Below, piece after piece: positions 39,209 through 48,253 of a stretch of DNA of 64,000 nucleotides. The notes under the pieces are model-generated. The model ran no database searches, had not been told where the DNA came from, and saw only the letters and a program-made list of their open reading frames with translations. Every line of letters starts with the position of its first letter. Position 1 is the stretch's first letter. The translations under genes were made by a program, and so were the position numbers. The stretch comes from Methylomonas sp. EFPC3 (GTDB taxonomy: Bacteria; Pseudomonadota; Gammaproteobacteria; Methylococcales; Methylomonadaceae): contig NZ_CP116398.1 in assembly GCF_029643245.1 (NCBI RefSeq), positions 3,654,372-3,718,371 on the forward strand, given 5' to 3'.

Positions 39209-40813
39209 ATGCTCACCCACGCCGATAGTTACTCTCTCGATTGCCTCAGATTCGATAACCGTTTCGTCCGCGAACTGCCGGGCGACACCGAACCCGATAA
39301 TTTTCGCCGCCAGGTTTACGGCGCCTGTTACTCATTGGTGCAGCCGACGCCAGTGAAAAGCCCGCGATTGGTGGCTTATTCGGCCGAAGTGGCTGCCGAA
39401 TTGGGTCTTTCGGACCAGGATTGCCTGTCCGAAGACTTCTGCCAAGTGTTTGCCGGCAACCGCCTGGCGGCCGGAATGCAGCCTTTCGCGATGTGTTACG
39501 GCGGCCACCAATTCGGCCATTGGGCCGGCCAGCTCGGCGACGGCCGGGCGATCAATCTCGGCGAAGCCGTCTGTCCCGACGGACGCCGCCGAACCCTGCA
39601 ATTGAAAGGGGCCGGCCGGACGCCGTATTCGCGCAGCGCCGACGGTTTGGCCGTGTTGCGTTCCTCTGTTCGCGAGTTTCTGTGCAGCGAGGCAATGCAC
39701 CATTTGGGCGTGCCGACCACTCGTGCGTTGAGTGTGGCTCTGACCGGCGAGAACGTGGTGCGCGACATGTTCTATGACGGCAATCCGCAATTGGAGCCGG
39801 GTGCCGTGGTGTGTCGGGTGGCGCCGTCTTTTACCCGCTTCGGCAATTTCCAGATTTTTACCGCCCGCGACGATTTGGAGTCGTTGAAGAAATTGGCCGA
39901 CTATACGATCCGCAGCGACTTTCCGGACTTGGGCGAGCCGAGTCCTAAGGTGTATCTGCGTTGGTTCGAGGAAGTCTGCCGGCTCACCGCCGAAATGGTG
40001 GTGCATTGGCAGCGGGTCGGTTTCGTGCACGGCGTGATGAACACCGACAACATGTCCATTCTGGGTTTGACCATCGACTACGGTCCTTACGGCTGGTTGG
40101 AAAACTACGATCCGGATTGGACCCCGAATACCACCGACGCCCAAGGGAGGCGCTACCGTTTCGGCAATCAGCCGAAGATTGCCTACTGGAATCTGGTGCA
40201 ACTGGCAAACGCGATTTATCCGTTAGTGATGCGTGTGGAAGCGCTGGAGCAGGCGTTGTTGACGTTTAGCGAAACCTTCGAAGCGGAATGGCGCGCCACG
40301 ATGGCCGCCAAATTGGGCTTGAGCCGTTTCGATACGGACAATGACCAGGAACTGGTTAGCGATTTGTTACAACTGCTACAAGCCGCCGAAGTTGATATGA
40401 CCCTGTTTTATCGGCAATTGGCAGCGCTCGATCCGTGCGACCCGGCCATTGCCGTTGCCGGTTTTCTAACGATGTTGGAAAACAACAGCTATGCGGCCAT
40501 CGCAGAAGAGCAGCGCAATCGGGCGGTGGCGTGGTTCCAGCGATACTGCGAACGTAGCCGGCAGGATGCTAGCGATCGCGATGTCCGGCGGGCGCGGATG
40601 AATGCGGTAAATCCGAAATACGTGTTGAGGAATTATCTGGCACAGCTGGCGATAGACCAGGCGGAGCAGGGAGATTTCGATTTGGTCGGTGAATTGTTAG
40701 AGGTTTTGCGAAACCCCTACGCCGAACAGCCGGGCCGCGAGCGATTCGCCGAAAAACGGCCGGATTGGGCGAAGCAACGGGCGGGCTGTTCAATGCTGTC
40801 TTGCAGCTCTTGA
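39209..40813 (+). CDS. selO: Protein adenylyltransferase SelO (YdiU)
   Basis: A pseudokinase-fold enzyme that AMPylates redox proteins. The 534-aa protein carries the SelO landmarks GGHQFGHWAGQLGDGRA, LKGAGRTPYSR, GDGLA-like SADGLAVLRSS, VHGVMNTDNMS and DYGPYGW. The C-terminus is a Cys-Ser-rich tail (GCSMLSCSS), the position where eukaryotic and some bacterial homologues carry Sec; here it is Cys. The gene stands alone between the OmlA-like gene and the large repeat protein. Confidence 0.95.
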   Translation: MLTHADSYSLDCLRFDNRFVRELPGDTEPDNFRRQVYGACYSLVQPTPVKSPRLVAYSAEVAAELGLSDQDCLSEDFCQVFAGNRLAAGMQPFAMCYGGHQFGHWAGQLGDGRAINLGEAVCPDGRRRTLQLKGAGRTPYSRSADGLAVLRSSVREFLCSEAMHHLGVPTTRALSVALTGENVVRDMFYDGNPQLEPGAVVCRVAPSFTRFGNFQIFTARDDLESLKKLADYTIRSDFPDLGEPSPKVYLRWFEEVCRLTAEMVVHWQRVGFVHGVMNTDNMSILGLTIDYGPYGWLENYDPDWTPNTTDAQGRRYRFGNQPKIAYWNLVQLANAIYPLVMRVEALEQALLTFSETFEAEWRATMAAKLGLSRFDTDNDQELVSDLLQLLQAAEVDMTLFYRQLAALDPCDPAIAVAGFLTMLENNSYAAIAEEQRNRAVAWFQRYCERSRQDASDRDVRRARMNAVNPKYVLRNYLAQLAIDQAEQGDFDLVGELLEVLRNPYAEQPGRERFAEKRPDWAKQRAGCSMLSCSS

Positions 40814-40908
40814 CAGTGGAACGGGCGATTTTTTCGCCCTGCTACTGTACTGAGTTGCCCGGCTGGCCTACTATTACCCTTTTTGGCTGAACTAACTCGG
40901 AGCAGAGC

Positions 40909-43900
40909 ATGGCTCAAGAACTCGGCATTGTAAAACTAGTGAGCGGATCGGTCAGCGCCACGGCGGCCGACGGCAGTACCCGTGTATTGCAAACCGGCGA
41001 CAAGGTGTTCGATACCGACATACTTGCTACCGCTGCCGGCAGCGCCATCGTGATTCAGCTGGCCGATGGCTCCACCGTGGATATGGGGGGCAATGACCGG
41101 ATGCAACTCGGCGCGGTGTTGCAGGAGCAAGAACGGGAGGAGGCGGTTGTTGCGCAGAATCCGCCGCCGGCTGGTCCCTCTGTTGAAGATATTCAAGCAG
41201 CCTTGCTAGCGGGTGCCGATCCGACCCAAATTGCCGATCCGACTGCGGCAGGGGCTCCGGCTGCTGGCGCCGCAGGCGGCGGCGTTGCCGGTAACGAAGG
41301 CCATGTGCCGGTCAGCGTCGACTATCTGAATCCGGTGGCGCCGGTGACCAACGGTTTCGATACCACCGGCCCAAGTGTGGCATTCAACAATATCGTCCCG
41401 GAAGTGCTGTTACTAAACCCTGACACATTGTCGGGGGCGCAGATTACCGGCGGAAATCTGCCGCCGGTCGCGGCTAACGACAGCGTCAGCGGCATTCCTG
41501 TCGGTACCCCGGTCACACTTGACGTGCTGGGCAACGACAACGACCCGGACGGCAGCCTGAATCCGGCCAGCGTGACGATCGTCGGCAGCGGCGGCCCCGG
41601 CCAACCGCTGGTCGTAGCGGGCCAAGGCACCTGGAGCGTCAACCCGGCGACCGGCGCCATCACCTTTACCCCCGCCGCCGGCTTCACTGGCGACCCGACC
41701 CCGATCAGCTACACCGTAGCCGACAACCTGGGCCTGGTCTCGAACCCGGCCACGGTGACGGTCGACTACAACCGGCCGCCGGTAGCCGCGAATGACAGTG
41801 CCAGCGGCATCGCCGCCGGCACCCCGGTCACGCTCGACGTGCTGGGCAACGACAACGACCCGGACGGCAGCCTGAATCCGGCCAGCGTGACGATCGTCGG
41901 CAGCGGCGGCCCCGGCCAACCGCTGGTCGTAGCGGGCCAAGGCACCTGGAGCGTCAACCCGGCGACCGGCGCCATCACCTTTACCCCCGCCGCCGGCTTC
42001 ACTGGCGACCCGACCCCGATCAGCTACACCGTAGCCGACAACCTGGGCCTGGTCTCGAACCCGGCCACGGTGACGGTCGACTACAACCGGCCGCCGGTAG
42101 CCGGGAATGACAGCGCCAGCGGCATCGCCGCCGGCACCCCGGTCACGCTCGACGTGCTGGGCAACGACAACGACCCGGACGGCAGCCTGAACCCCGCTAG
42201 CGTGACGATCGTCGGCAGCGGCGGCCCCGGCCAACCGCTGGTCGTAGCGGGCCAAGGCACCTGGAGCGTCAACCCGGCGACCGGCGCCATCACCTTTACC
42301 CCCGCCGCCGGCTTCACTGGCGACCCGACCCCGATCAGCTACACCGTAGCCGACAACCTGGGCCTGGTCTCGAACCCGGCCACGGTGACGGTCGACTACA
42401 ACCGGCCGCCGGTAGCCGGGAATGACAGCGCCAGCGGCATCGCCGCCGGCACCCCGGTCACGCTCGACGTGCTGGGCAACGACAACGACCCGGACGGCAG
42501 CCTGAATCCGGCCAGCGTGACGATCGTCGGCAGCGGCGGCCCCGGCCAACCGTTGGTCGTAGCGGGCCAAGGCACCTGGACGGTCAACCCGGCGACCGGC
42601 GCCATCACCTTCACCCCGGACGCCGGCTTCACCGGCGACCCGACCCCGATCAGCTACACCGTAGCCGACAACCTGGGCCTGGTCTCGAACCCGGCCACGG
42701 TGACGGTCGACTACAACCGGCCGCCGGTGGCCGGGAATGACAGCGCCAGCGGCATCGCCGCTGGCACCCCGGTCACACTTGACGTGCTGGGCAACGACAA
42801 CGACCCGGACGGCAGCCTGAATCCGGCCAGCGTGACGATCGTCGGCAGCGGCGGCCCCGGCCAACCGCTGGTCGTAGCGGGCCAAGGCACCTGGAGCGTC
42901 AACCCGGCGACCGGCGCCATCACCTTTACCCCCGCCGCCGGCTTCACTGGCGACCCGACCCCGATCAGCTACACCGTAGCCGACAACCTGGGCCTGGTCT
43001 CGAACCCGGCCACGGTGACGGTCGACTACAACCGGCCGCCGGTAGCCGGGAATGACAGCGCCAGCGGCATCGCCGCCGGCACCCCGGTCACGCTCGACGT
43101 GCTGGGCAACGACAACGACCCGGACGGCAGCCTGAACCCCGCTAGCGTGACGATCGTCGGCAGCGGCGGCCCCGGCCAACCGCTGGTCGTAGCGGGCCAA
43201 GGCACCTGGAGCGTCAACCCGGCGACCGGCGCCATCACCTTTACCCCCGCCGCCGGCTTCACTGGCGACCCGACCCCGATCAGCTACACCGTGGCCGACA
43301 ACCTGGGCCTGGTCTCGAACCCGGCCACCGTCACCGTCGACTATATTCCAACCGTGGTAGCGACTAACGCGGTAGTCGACGAGACTAACGGCAATTTGGA
43401 TCAGACAGGTGGCGCTGTATTAGTCGAGCCGACCGGCTCCGGATCTTTGTTGATCGACGGTCAGCCCCCTGTTTCGGTAACTTTGGCGGCGGCGGGAGCA
43501 ACCTGGGACGCTGCCAGCAAAACGTTGGATACCAGTACCTATCGGATCACGGTGAATGCCGACGGTAGCTACGAGTTTGCGTTGAAGGGCGCATTGTCCC
43601 ATCCCGGGGCGGCAGACGCCGCTTCGGCGCCAATCCAATACGATATTTCCGCGGTATTGACCGGAACGAACGGGGAAGTCGCGAATGCCGTTTTCCGGGT
43701 TGATGTTTACGACGACGGGCCAAGGGTAGCCAACAGCAATGGCCAGGTACAGAATGTTGCTCAGCCCGACCAAGTCTTGTCCGGCTTGATTGATTATGAT
43801 TTGGGATTCGACGGTTTCGGAGCTTCCGGCGGCGTAACTTTAGTGAATAACAACGGTGCATTAACCTCGCGCGGAGACAGTATTTCTTATTTGGTTTTCG

Positions 43901-44649
43901 ATAGCAACGGCGATAATTTGCAGGAGATTTACGCTTTTGTTGATAAAGGTGGTCTTACCACCGAGGCCAATTATCTTGATCAAAAGTCAATCGATCGTGC
44001 TGTGTTTTCTCTTGAGCCTACGGAGCCCGGGTCAGTTGACGGGGCTTACAAGTTGGTTCTGTACGATGTATTGGATATACCGGCTCCAACGTCGACAACG
44101 CTGACTTTTGAGAACGCCACGAGCGTTTCCGCATCGCAGATCGCCTTCGGAAGCTCGCTAGTGGTGCAGGGGAGCAACCTGGTGTTGAGTCCTGCCAATC
44201 ATATCGGCGTCAACGACAATGCTTTGGATCGTGGTGAAACCTTGACCTTTAAGTTCGGTGGGGTGGTCAATGCAGTGCAAATGAACGATATCAATGCCGA
44301 TCTCGCCGGTCCGGATCGATTTAGTTGGACTGCTTACAAAGACGGAGCCATCGTTGGTAGCCGAAATAATGTGACAATGCCTTCCGGCGGCTTTACCCCG
44401 GCCATTAACGTCAATGGTGGTTTCGATGCCCTGAAGATCGATATCACTGCGGGCAAGTTTGAACTGGGTGGGTTGAAATATCAGGCGGCAAGTTCGCAAA
44501 CGCTGCAATTGAATTTCGGTTTCACTGCCACAGATGGTGATGGGGATAGTGTTAGCGGCAGCTTCAGCGTAAATGCCGGTAAACTACTCACGACGGGTGT
44601 TACGACGACATTACCTGAGCTACAACACGCCGATAGCCACGTTCATTAA
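40909..44649 (+). CDS. Retention-module-containing repeat protein (LapA/BapA-like adhesin, short)
   Basis: A 1246-aa protein. Residues ~1-75 (GIVKLVSGSVSATAADGSTR, then GDKVFDTDILATA) form the N-terminal retention module that anchors type I-secreted giant adhesins in the outer membrane. An Ala/Gly/Pro linker follows. Residues 185-814 are six 105-residue repeats of a bacterial Ig/cadherin-like fold (PPVAxNDSxSG ... YTVADNLGLV). Beyond them, VDETNG and a VCBS-like TDGDGDSVSGSFSV stretch are visible. The chain then ends at HADSHVH, without the expected glycine-Asp RTX repeats or type I signal. No TolC, LapB or LapG gene is nearby. Confidence 0.88.
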   Translation: MAQELGIVKLVSGSVSATAADGSTRVLQTGDKVFDTDILATAAGSAIVIQLADGSTVDMGGNDRMQLGAVLQEQEREEAVVAQNPPPAGPSVEDIQAALLAGADPTQIADPTAAGAPAAGAAGGGVAGNEGHVPVSVDYLNPVAPVTNGFDTTGPSVAFNNIVPEVLLLNPDTLSGAQITGGNLPPVAANDSVSGIPVGTPVTLDVLGNDNDPDGSLNPASVTIVGSGGPGQPLVVAGQGTWSVNPATGAITFTPAAGFTGDPTPISYTVADNLGLVSNPATVTVDYNRPPVAANDSASGIAAGTPVTLDVLGNDNDPDGSLNPASVTIVGSGGPGQPLVVAGQGTWSVNPATGAITFTPAAGFTGDPTPISYTVADNLGLVSNPATVTVDYNRPPVAGNDSASGIAAGTPVTLDVLGNDNDPDGSLNPASVTIVGSGGPGQPLVVAGQGTWSVNPATGAITFTPAAGFTGDPTPISYTVADNLGLVSNPATVTVDYNRPPVAGNDSASGIAAGTPVTLDVLGNDNDPDGSLNPASVTIVGSGGPGQPLVVAGQGTWTVNPATGAITFTPDAGFTGDPTPISYTVADNLGLVSNPATVTVDYNRPPVAGNDSASGIAAGTPVTLDVLGNDNDPDGSLNPASVTIVGSGGPGQPLVVAGQGTWSVNPATGAITFTPAAGFTGDPTPISYTVADNLGLVSNPATVTVDYNRPPVAGNDSASGIAAGTPVTLDVLGNDNDPDGSLNPASVTIVGSGGPGQPLVVAGQGTWSVNPATGAITFTPAAGFTGDPTPISYTVADNLGLVSNPATVTVDYIPTVVATNAVVDETNGNLDQTGGAVLVEPTGSGSLLIDGQPPVSVTLAAAGATWDAASKTLDTSTYRITVNADGSYEFALKGALSHPGAADAASAPIQYDISAVLTGTNGEVANAVFRVDVYDDGPRVANSNGQVQNVAQPDQVLSGLIDYDLGFDGFGASGGVTLVNNNGALTSRGDSISYLVFDSNGDNLQEIYAFVDKGGLTTEANYLDQKSIDRAVFSLEPTEPGSVDGAYKLVLYDVLDIPAPTSTTLTFENATSVSASQIAFGSSLVVQGSNLVLSPANHIGVNDNALDRGETLTFKFGGVVNAVQMNDINADLAGPDRFSWTAYKDGAIVGSRNNVTMPSGGFTPAINVNGGFDALKIDITAGKFELGGLKYQAASSQTLQLNFGFTATDGDGDSVSGSFSVNAGKLLTTGVTTTLPELQHADSHVH
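41461..43350 (+). repeat. Six tandem 315-bp near-identical repeats
   Basis: Exact 315-bp periodicity inside the adhesin gene. Copies differ at few positions. AACCCCGCTAGC appears only in copies 3 and 6, GTCACACTTGAC only in copies 1 and 5, and copy 4 is distinct (TVNPATGAITFTPDAGF). This pattern implies block duplication or gene conversion. Confidence 0.95.
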
Positions 44650-44670
44650 TCTGGCTAACCACCCCACATA

Positions 44671-44699
44671 AAAAAAACCGGCTTAAGCCGGTTTTTTTT
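44671..44699. terminator. Bidirectional intrinsic terminator
   Basis: ACCGGCTTAAGCCGGT palindrome flanked by A7 and T8, 22 bp after the adhesin stop and just before the convergent VPLPA-CTERM gene. Confidence 0.93.
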
Positions 44700-44717
44700 G
44701 AGGTCGGGTTAGCTAAG

Positions 44718-45290
44718 TCAGCAGGATTTACGATATTTGCCGGTACCGAATACGCCCAACAAGCCGCCGGCAAACAGCCAAGCGGCGGCCGGCAGAGGTA
44801 CGGCTGGCGTGTTATAGGTCAGTGTCGCTTTAACGAACGGCGGGAACTGGGCGGTGAAACCGTCAGCATGCAAGTTAAATTCAACGTCGCTCGATAAATT
44901 CAACCAAATGACAATTTTGTTGTCGCTGGTCCAGTTCACCAGATCGGCGCCATCCAGTACAAATTCTTGGCTCCATTCGACGACGTCTTGGTGGTGCGAA
45001 TTGGAGACGATGCCGCCGAAATAAGGGGACGCATTATCCGGAAACGCGACGCCGTCAATGCTGAACGCGATGTTTTCCAGATCGGAGTTCTCGCTGTAGT
45101 CGCCGCGGGCGTGAATCCAAAGCGAGCCCTCGGTCAACGCTGCGAGTGGGGCGTTATCGATTATAAATTCGAAGCGTTGTCCGTCGGCGGTTTGCTGAAA
45201 CGTTTGCGAAGTAAATGTAACCGTATTTGCTTGCGCGCTGGTCGCGGTCAGAAACAGTGCGGCTAAAGTGAGTAAAACTCGGCTACGCAT
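44718..45290 (-). CDS. VPLPA-CTERM sorting-domain protein
   Basis: A 190-aa exported protein. It has a signal peptide ending in AQA, a beta-rich body, and the C-terminal signature VPLPAAAWLFAGGLLGVFGT followed by KYRKS, a VPLPA-CTERM exosortase signal. Such proteins are anchored or released through exosortase and usually tied to exopolysaccharide. It converges with the adhesin gene across a shared terminator. No biochemical function can be inferred. Confidence 0.85.
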   Translation of the reverse strand: MRSRVLLTLAALFLTATSAQANTVTFTSQTFQQTADGQRFEFIIDNAPLAALTEGSLWIHARGDYSENSDLENIAFSIDGVAFPDNASPYFGGIVSNSHHQDVVEWSQEFVLDGADLVNWTSDNKIVIWLNLSSDVEFNLHADGFTAQFPPFVKATLTYNTPAVPLPAAAWLFAGGLLGVFGTGKYRKSC

Positions 45291-45556
45291 CGGATTCTCC
45301 TTGTAAAATTTAGAACTAACGCAAATTCTAAGCGATGTCGTACTGCAAAGCCACTTGTACTTTTGGGCTGGTGAACAGTACGGCAGCGCTCAAGATGCTA
45401 CCGACTCCGTTTCGGCCTCGTTGCCAACAAAGCCGAAACCGGCGCAAGTCACCGAATATAAGGCCGCGTCGGCGGATAAGCTGCCAAAAAAACATGCTGA
45501 CACCGGCCTTTTCGGGTATCCTTTTCCGGCTATTTCCATGTTTCCTAGGTTCCGTA

Positions 45557-48229
45557 ATGACCAACAATACCGACATTGCCGCCAAATACGATATTGATCC
45601 CGCAGAGACTCAAGAATGGATGGAAGCCCTGCAAGCGGTGATCGAAAAGGAAGGCAGCGAACGCGCCAGTTACCTGATCGAAACCCTGCTCAGCACCGCC
45701 AGACAAGCCGGTCTGGACATCCCTTTCTCCGCCAACACGCCCTATATCAATTCGATTCCGGTCGATAAGCAGCCCAAATTTCCGGGTAATACCGATATCG
45801 AACGGACCATCCGGTCATACGTTCGTTGGAATGCGATGATGATGGTGTTGCGGGCAAACAAGCATACCAATGTCGGTGGTCATATCGCCAGTTTCGCGTC
45901 GGCAATCACTTTGTACGATGTAGGGCAAAACCATTTCTGGAATGCCGCATCCGACAAACACGGCGGCGATTTGATTTTCTCGCAAGGCCACTCGGCTCCC
46001 GGAACCTATGCTCAGGCCTTCTTACTCGGTCGTTTGAGCGAAGAACAAATGGATAATTTCCGTCAGGAAGTCGGTGGTAACGGTTTGTCGTCTTACCCGC
46101 ATCCGTGGTTGATGCCGGATTTCTGGCAATTCCCGACCGTATCGATGGGCTTGGGGCCGATCATGGCGATTTACCAAGCCCGTTTCATGCGCTATATGCA
46201 GGACCGCGGCATGGCCAATACCGAGGGCCGCAAAGTTTGGGCCTTCCTCGGCGACGGCGAATGCGACGAGCCGGAAACTCTGGGTGCCATCGGTATGGCC
46301 GGCCGTGAGAAGCTGGACAACCTGATCTTTGTCATCAATTGCAACCTGCAGCGCCTGGACGGCCCGGTGCGCGGCAACGGCAAAATCATTCAAGAACTGG
46401 AAAGCAATTTCCGCGGCGCCAACTGGAACGTAATCAAGGTGATCTGGGGTCGGCGTTGGGATGCGATTCTGGCGCGCGACAAACACGGGTTGATCGTCAA
46501 ACGCATGATGGAATGCGTCGACGGCGACTACCAAACCTTCAAATCCAAGGACGGCGCTTATGTGCGTGAGCACTTCTTCAACAAGCCGGAACTGAAAGAA
46601 CTGGTCAAGGATTACACCGACCGCGATATCTGGGAATTGAACCGCGGCGGCCACGATCCGATCAAGGTGTTTGCCGCTTACAATGCGGCAGCCAACCACC
46701 AAGGCCAGCCGACGGTCATTCTGGCCAAGACCATCAAAGGCTACGGCATGGGCGATTCCGGCCAGGCCCAAAACACCAGTCATCAGCAAAAGAAGATGAG
46801 CCTGGAGTCGATCAAGGGTATCCGCGACCGCTACCAACTGCCGATCAGCGACGAAGACCTGCCGAATCTGCCTTACATCCGTTTGGCGGAAGATTCCGAA
46901 GAACTCAAATACCTACGCCAGCGCCGCGCCGATCTGGGCGGTTATCTGCCGGCGCGGCGGGCAAAATCCTATTCGTTGGAAATCCCCGCGCTGTCCGCGT
47001 TCAAGGCTTTGCTGGATGGCACCGGCGAAGGCCATGAAATCTCGACGACGATGGCTTTCGTCCGCATCCTGAATATCCTGGTCAAGGACAAACAGATCGG
47101 CAAACGCGTGGTACCTATCGTGCCGGACGAATCGCGCACCTTCGGTATGGAAGGCATGTTCCGCCAATTGGGAATCTGGTCGCAGGTTGGCCAGTTGTAC
47201 ACGCCGCAAGATGCTGAACAGTTAATGTTTTACAAGGAAGACAAGCACGGCCAGGTGTTGCAGGAAGGCATCAACGAAGCCGGCGGCCTGTGCGACTGGA
47301 TCGCGGCGGGTACGGCCTATTCGACTCACGGCACGCCGATGATTCCGTTCTTCATCTACTACTCGATGTTCGGCTTCCAGCGCGTCGCCGACTTGATTTG
47401 GGCCGCGGCCGACCAACGTACCCGCGGCTTCCTGTTAGGCGGCACCGCCGGCAGAACCACGCTGAACGGCGAAGGCTTGCAGCACGAAGACGGCCATAGC
47501 CATTTGATGTCGGCGACGGTCCCGAACTGCTATTCCTACGATCCGACCTTTGCCTGTGAGCTGGCGGTAATCATCCACGACGGCTTGCGCCGGATGTACG
47601 TCGAGCAGGAGGATATCTTCTATTACATCACCTTGATGAATGAAAATTACGACCAGCCGCCATTGGTCGAAGGCGCCGAAGCCGACATTTTGAAAGGCAT
47701 GTATCTGTTCAAAAAGGGCCACAAGGGCAACAAGCCCAGAGTCCAGTTGTTGGGGTCAGGCACCATTTTCATCGAAGTGATTTTCGCCGCCCAATTGCTG
47801 CACGACGACTGGGGTGTCGACGCCGATCTGTGGAGTTGCCCCAGCTTTACCGAGTTGGCGCGCGACGGCCAAAGCTGCGAGCGTTGGAATCGTTTGCATC
47901 CGACCGAGAAATCGCGCGTGACCCACGTCGAACGCTGCCTGGACGATGCCAAAGGTCCGGTGATCGCTGCAACCGACTATATGCGCGCCTTTGCCGAACA
48001 GATTCGGCCCTGGGTAAAAAATCCCTACACTGTTCTGGGTACCGACGGTTTCGGCCGCTCCGATACCCGCGCCAATCTGCGTAAATTCTTCGAGGTGGAT
48101 CGTTACCACGTTACCGTTGCTGCGCTGCAAGCTCTGGCGCGAGCTGGTGAGTTCGATGCTGCCAAAGTTGACGTGGCGATTGCGAAATATGGCATAAACC
48201 CTGATGCCAGCGCCCCCTGGTTGGTTTAA
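45557..48229 (+). CDS. aceE: Pyruvate dehydrogenase E1 component, homodimeric
   Basis: Thiamine diphosphate enzyme that decarboxylates pyruvate and acetylates the E2 lipoyl arm. The 890-aa product is of the single-chain proteobacterial type (E. coli 887 aa), with SQGHSAPGTYAQAFL, the ThDP-binding GDGECDEPETLG and, in the second half, LVKDKQIGKRVVPIVPDESR. ATG 45557 (MTNNTDIAAKYDIDP) fits the family start; the upstream in-frame extension to 45335 has no similarity. aceF follows after 24 bp. No lpd is present nearby, so E3 must be encoded elsewhere. Confidence 0.97.
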   Translation: MTNNTDIAAKYDIDPAETQEWMEALQAVIEKEGSERASYLIETLLSTARQAGLDIPFSANTPYINSIPVDKQPKFPGNTDIERTIRSYVRWNAMMMVLRANKHTNVGGHIASFASAITLYDVGQNHFWNAASDKHGGDLIFSQGHSAPGTYAQAFLLGRLSEEQMDNFRQEVGGNGLSSYPHPWLMPDFWQFPTVSMGLGPIMAIYQARFMRYMQDRGMANTEGRKVWAFLGDGECDEPETLGAIGMAGREKLDNLIFVINCNLQRLDGPVRGNGKIIQELESNFRGANWNVIKVIWGRRWDAILARDKHGLIVKRMMECVDGDYQTFKSKDGAYVREHFFNKPELKELVKDYTDRDIWELNRGGHDPIKVFAAYNAAANHQGQPTVILAKTIKGYGMGDSGQAQNTSHQQKKMSLESIKGIRDRYQLPISDEDLPNLPYIRLAEDSEELKYLRQRRADLGGYLPARRAKSYSLEIPALSAFKALLDGTGEGHEISTTMAFVRILNILVKDKQIGKRVVPIVPDESRTFGMEGMFRQLGIWSQVGQLYTPQDAEQLMFYKEDKHGQVLQEGINEAGGLCDWIAAGTAYSTHGTPMIPFFIYYSMFGFQRVADLIWAAADQRTRGFLLGGTAGRTTLNGEGLQHEDGHSHLMSATVPNCYSYDPTFACELAVIIHDGLRRMYVEQEDIFYYITLMNENYDQPPLVEGAEADILKGMYLFKKGHKGNKPRVQLLGSGTIFIEVIFAAQLLHDDWGVDADLWSCPSFTELARDGQSCERWNRLHPTEKSRVTHVERCLDDAKGPVIAATDYMRAFAEQIRPWVKNPYTVLGTDGFGRSDTRANLRKFFEVDRYHVTVAALQALARAGEFDAAKVDVAIAKYGINPDASAPWLV

Positions 48230-48253
48230 CGGCTGAATTAACGGAATGCGTAG

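Noticed and set aside
40823-40839. GGGCGA/TCGCCC hairpin with a T-rich loop after selO
   Set aside because: The T tract is in the loop and not after the stem, so it is not an intrinsic terminator.
41413-43200. 595-aa antisense open frame through the adhesin repeats
   Set aside because: Produced by the 315-bp periodicity and GC-rich third positions; composition is Arg/Val/Asp-biased with no domain.
41461-43350. Regular repeats considered as a CRISPR array
   Set aside because: The 315-bp unit is protein-coding and near-identical throughout, with no spacer variation.
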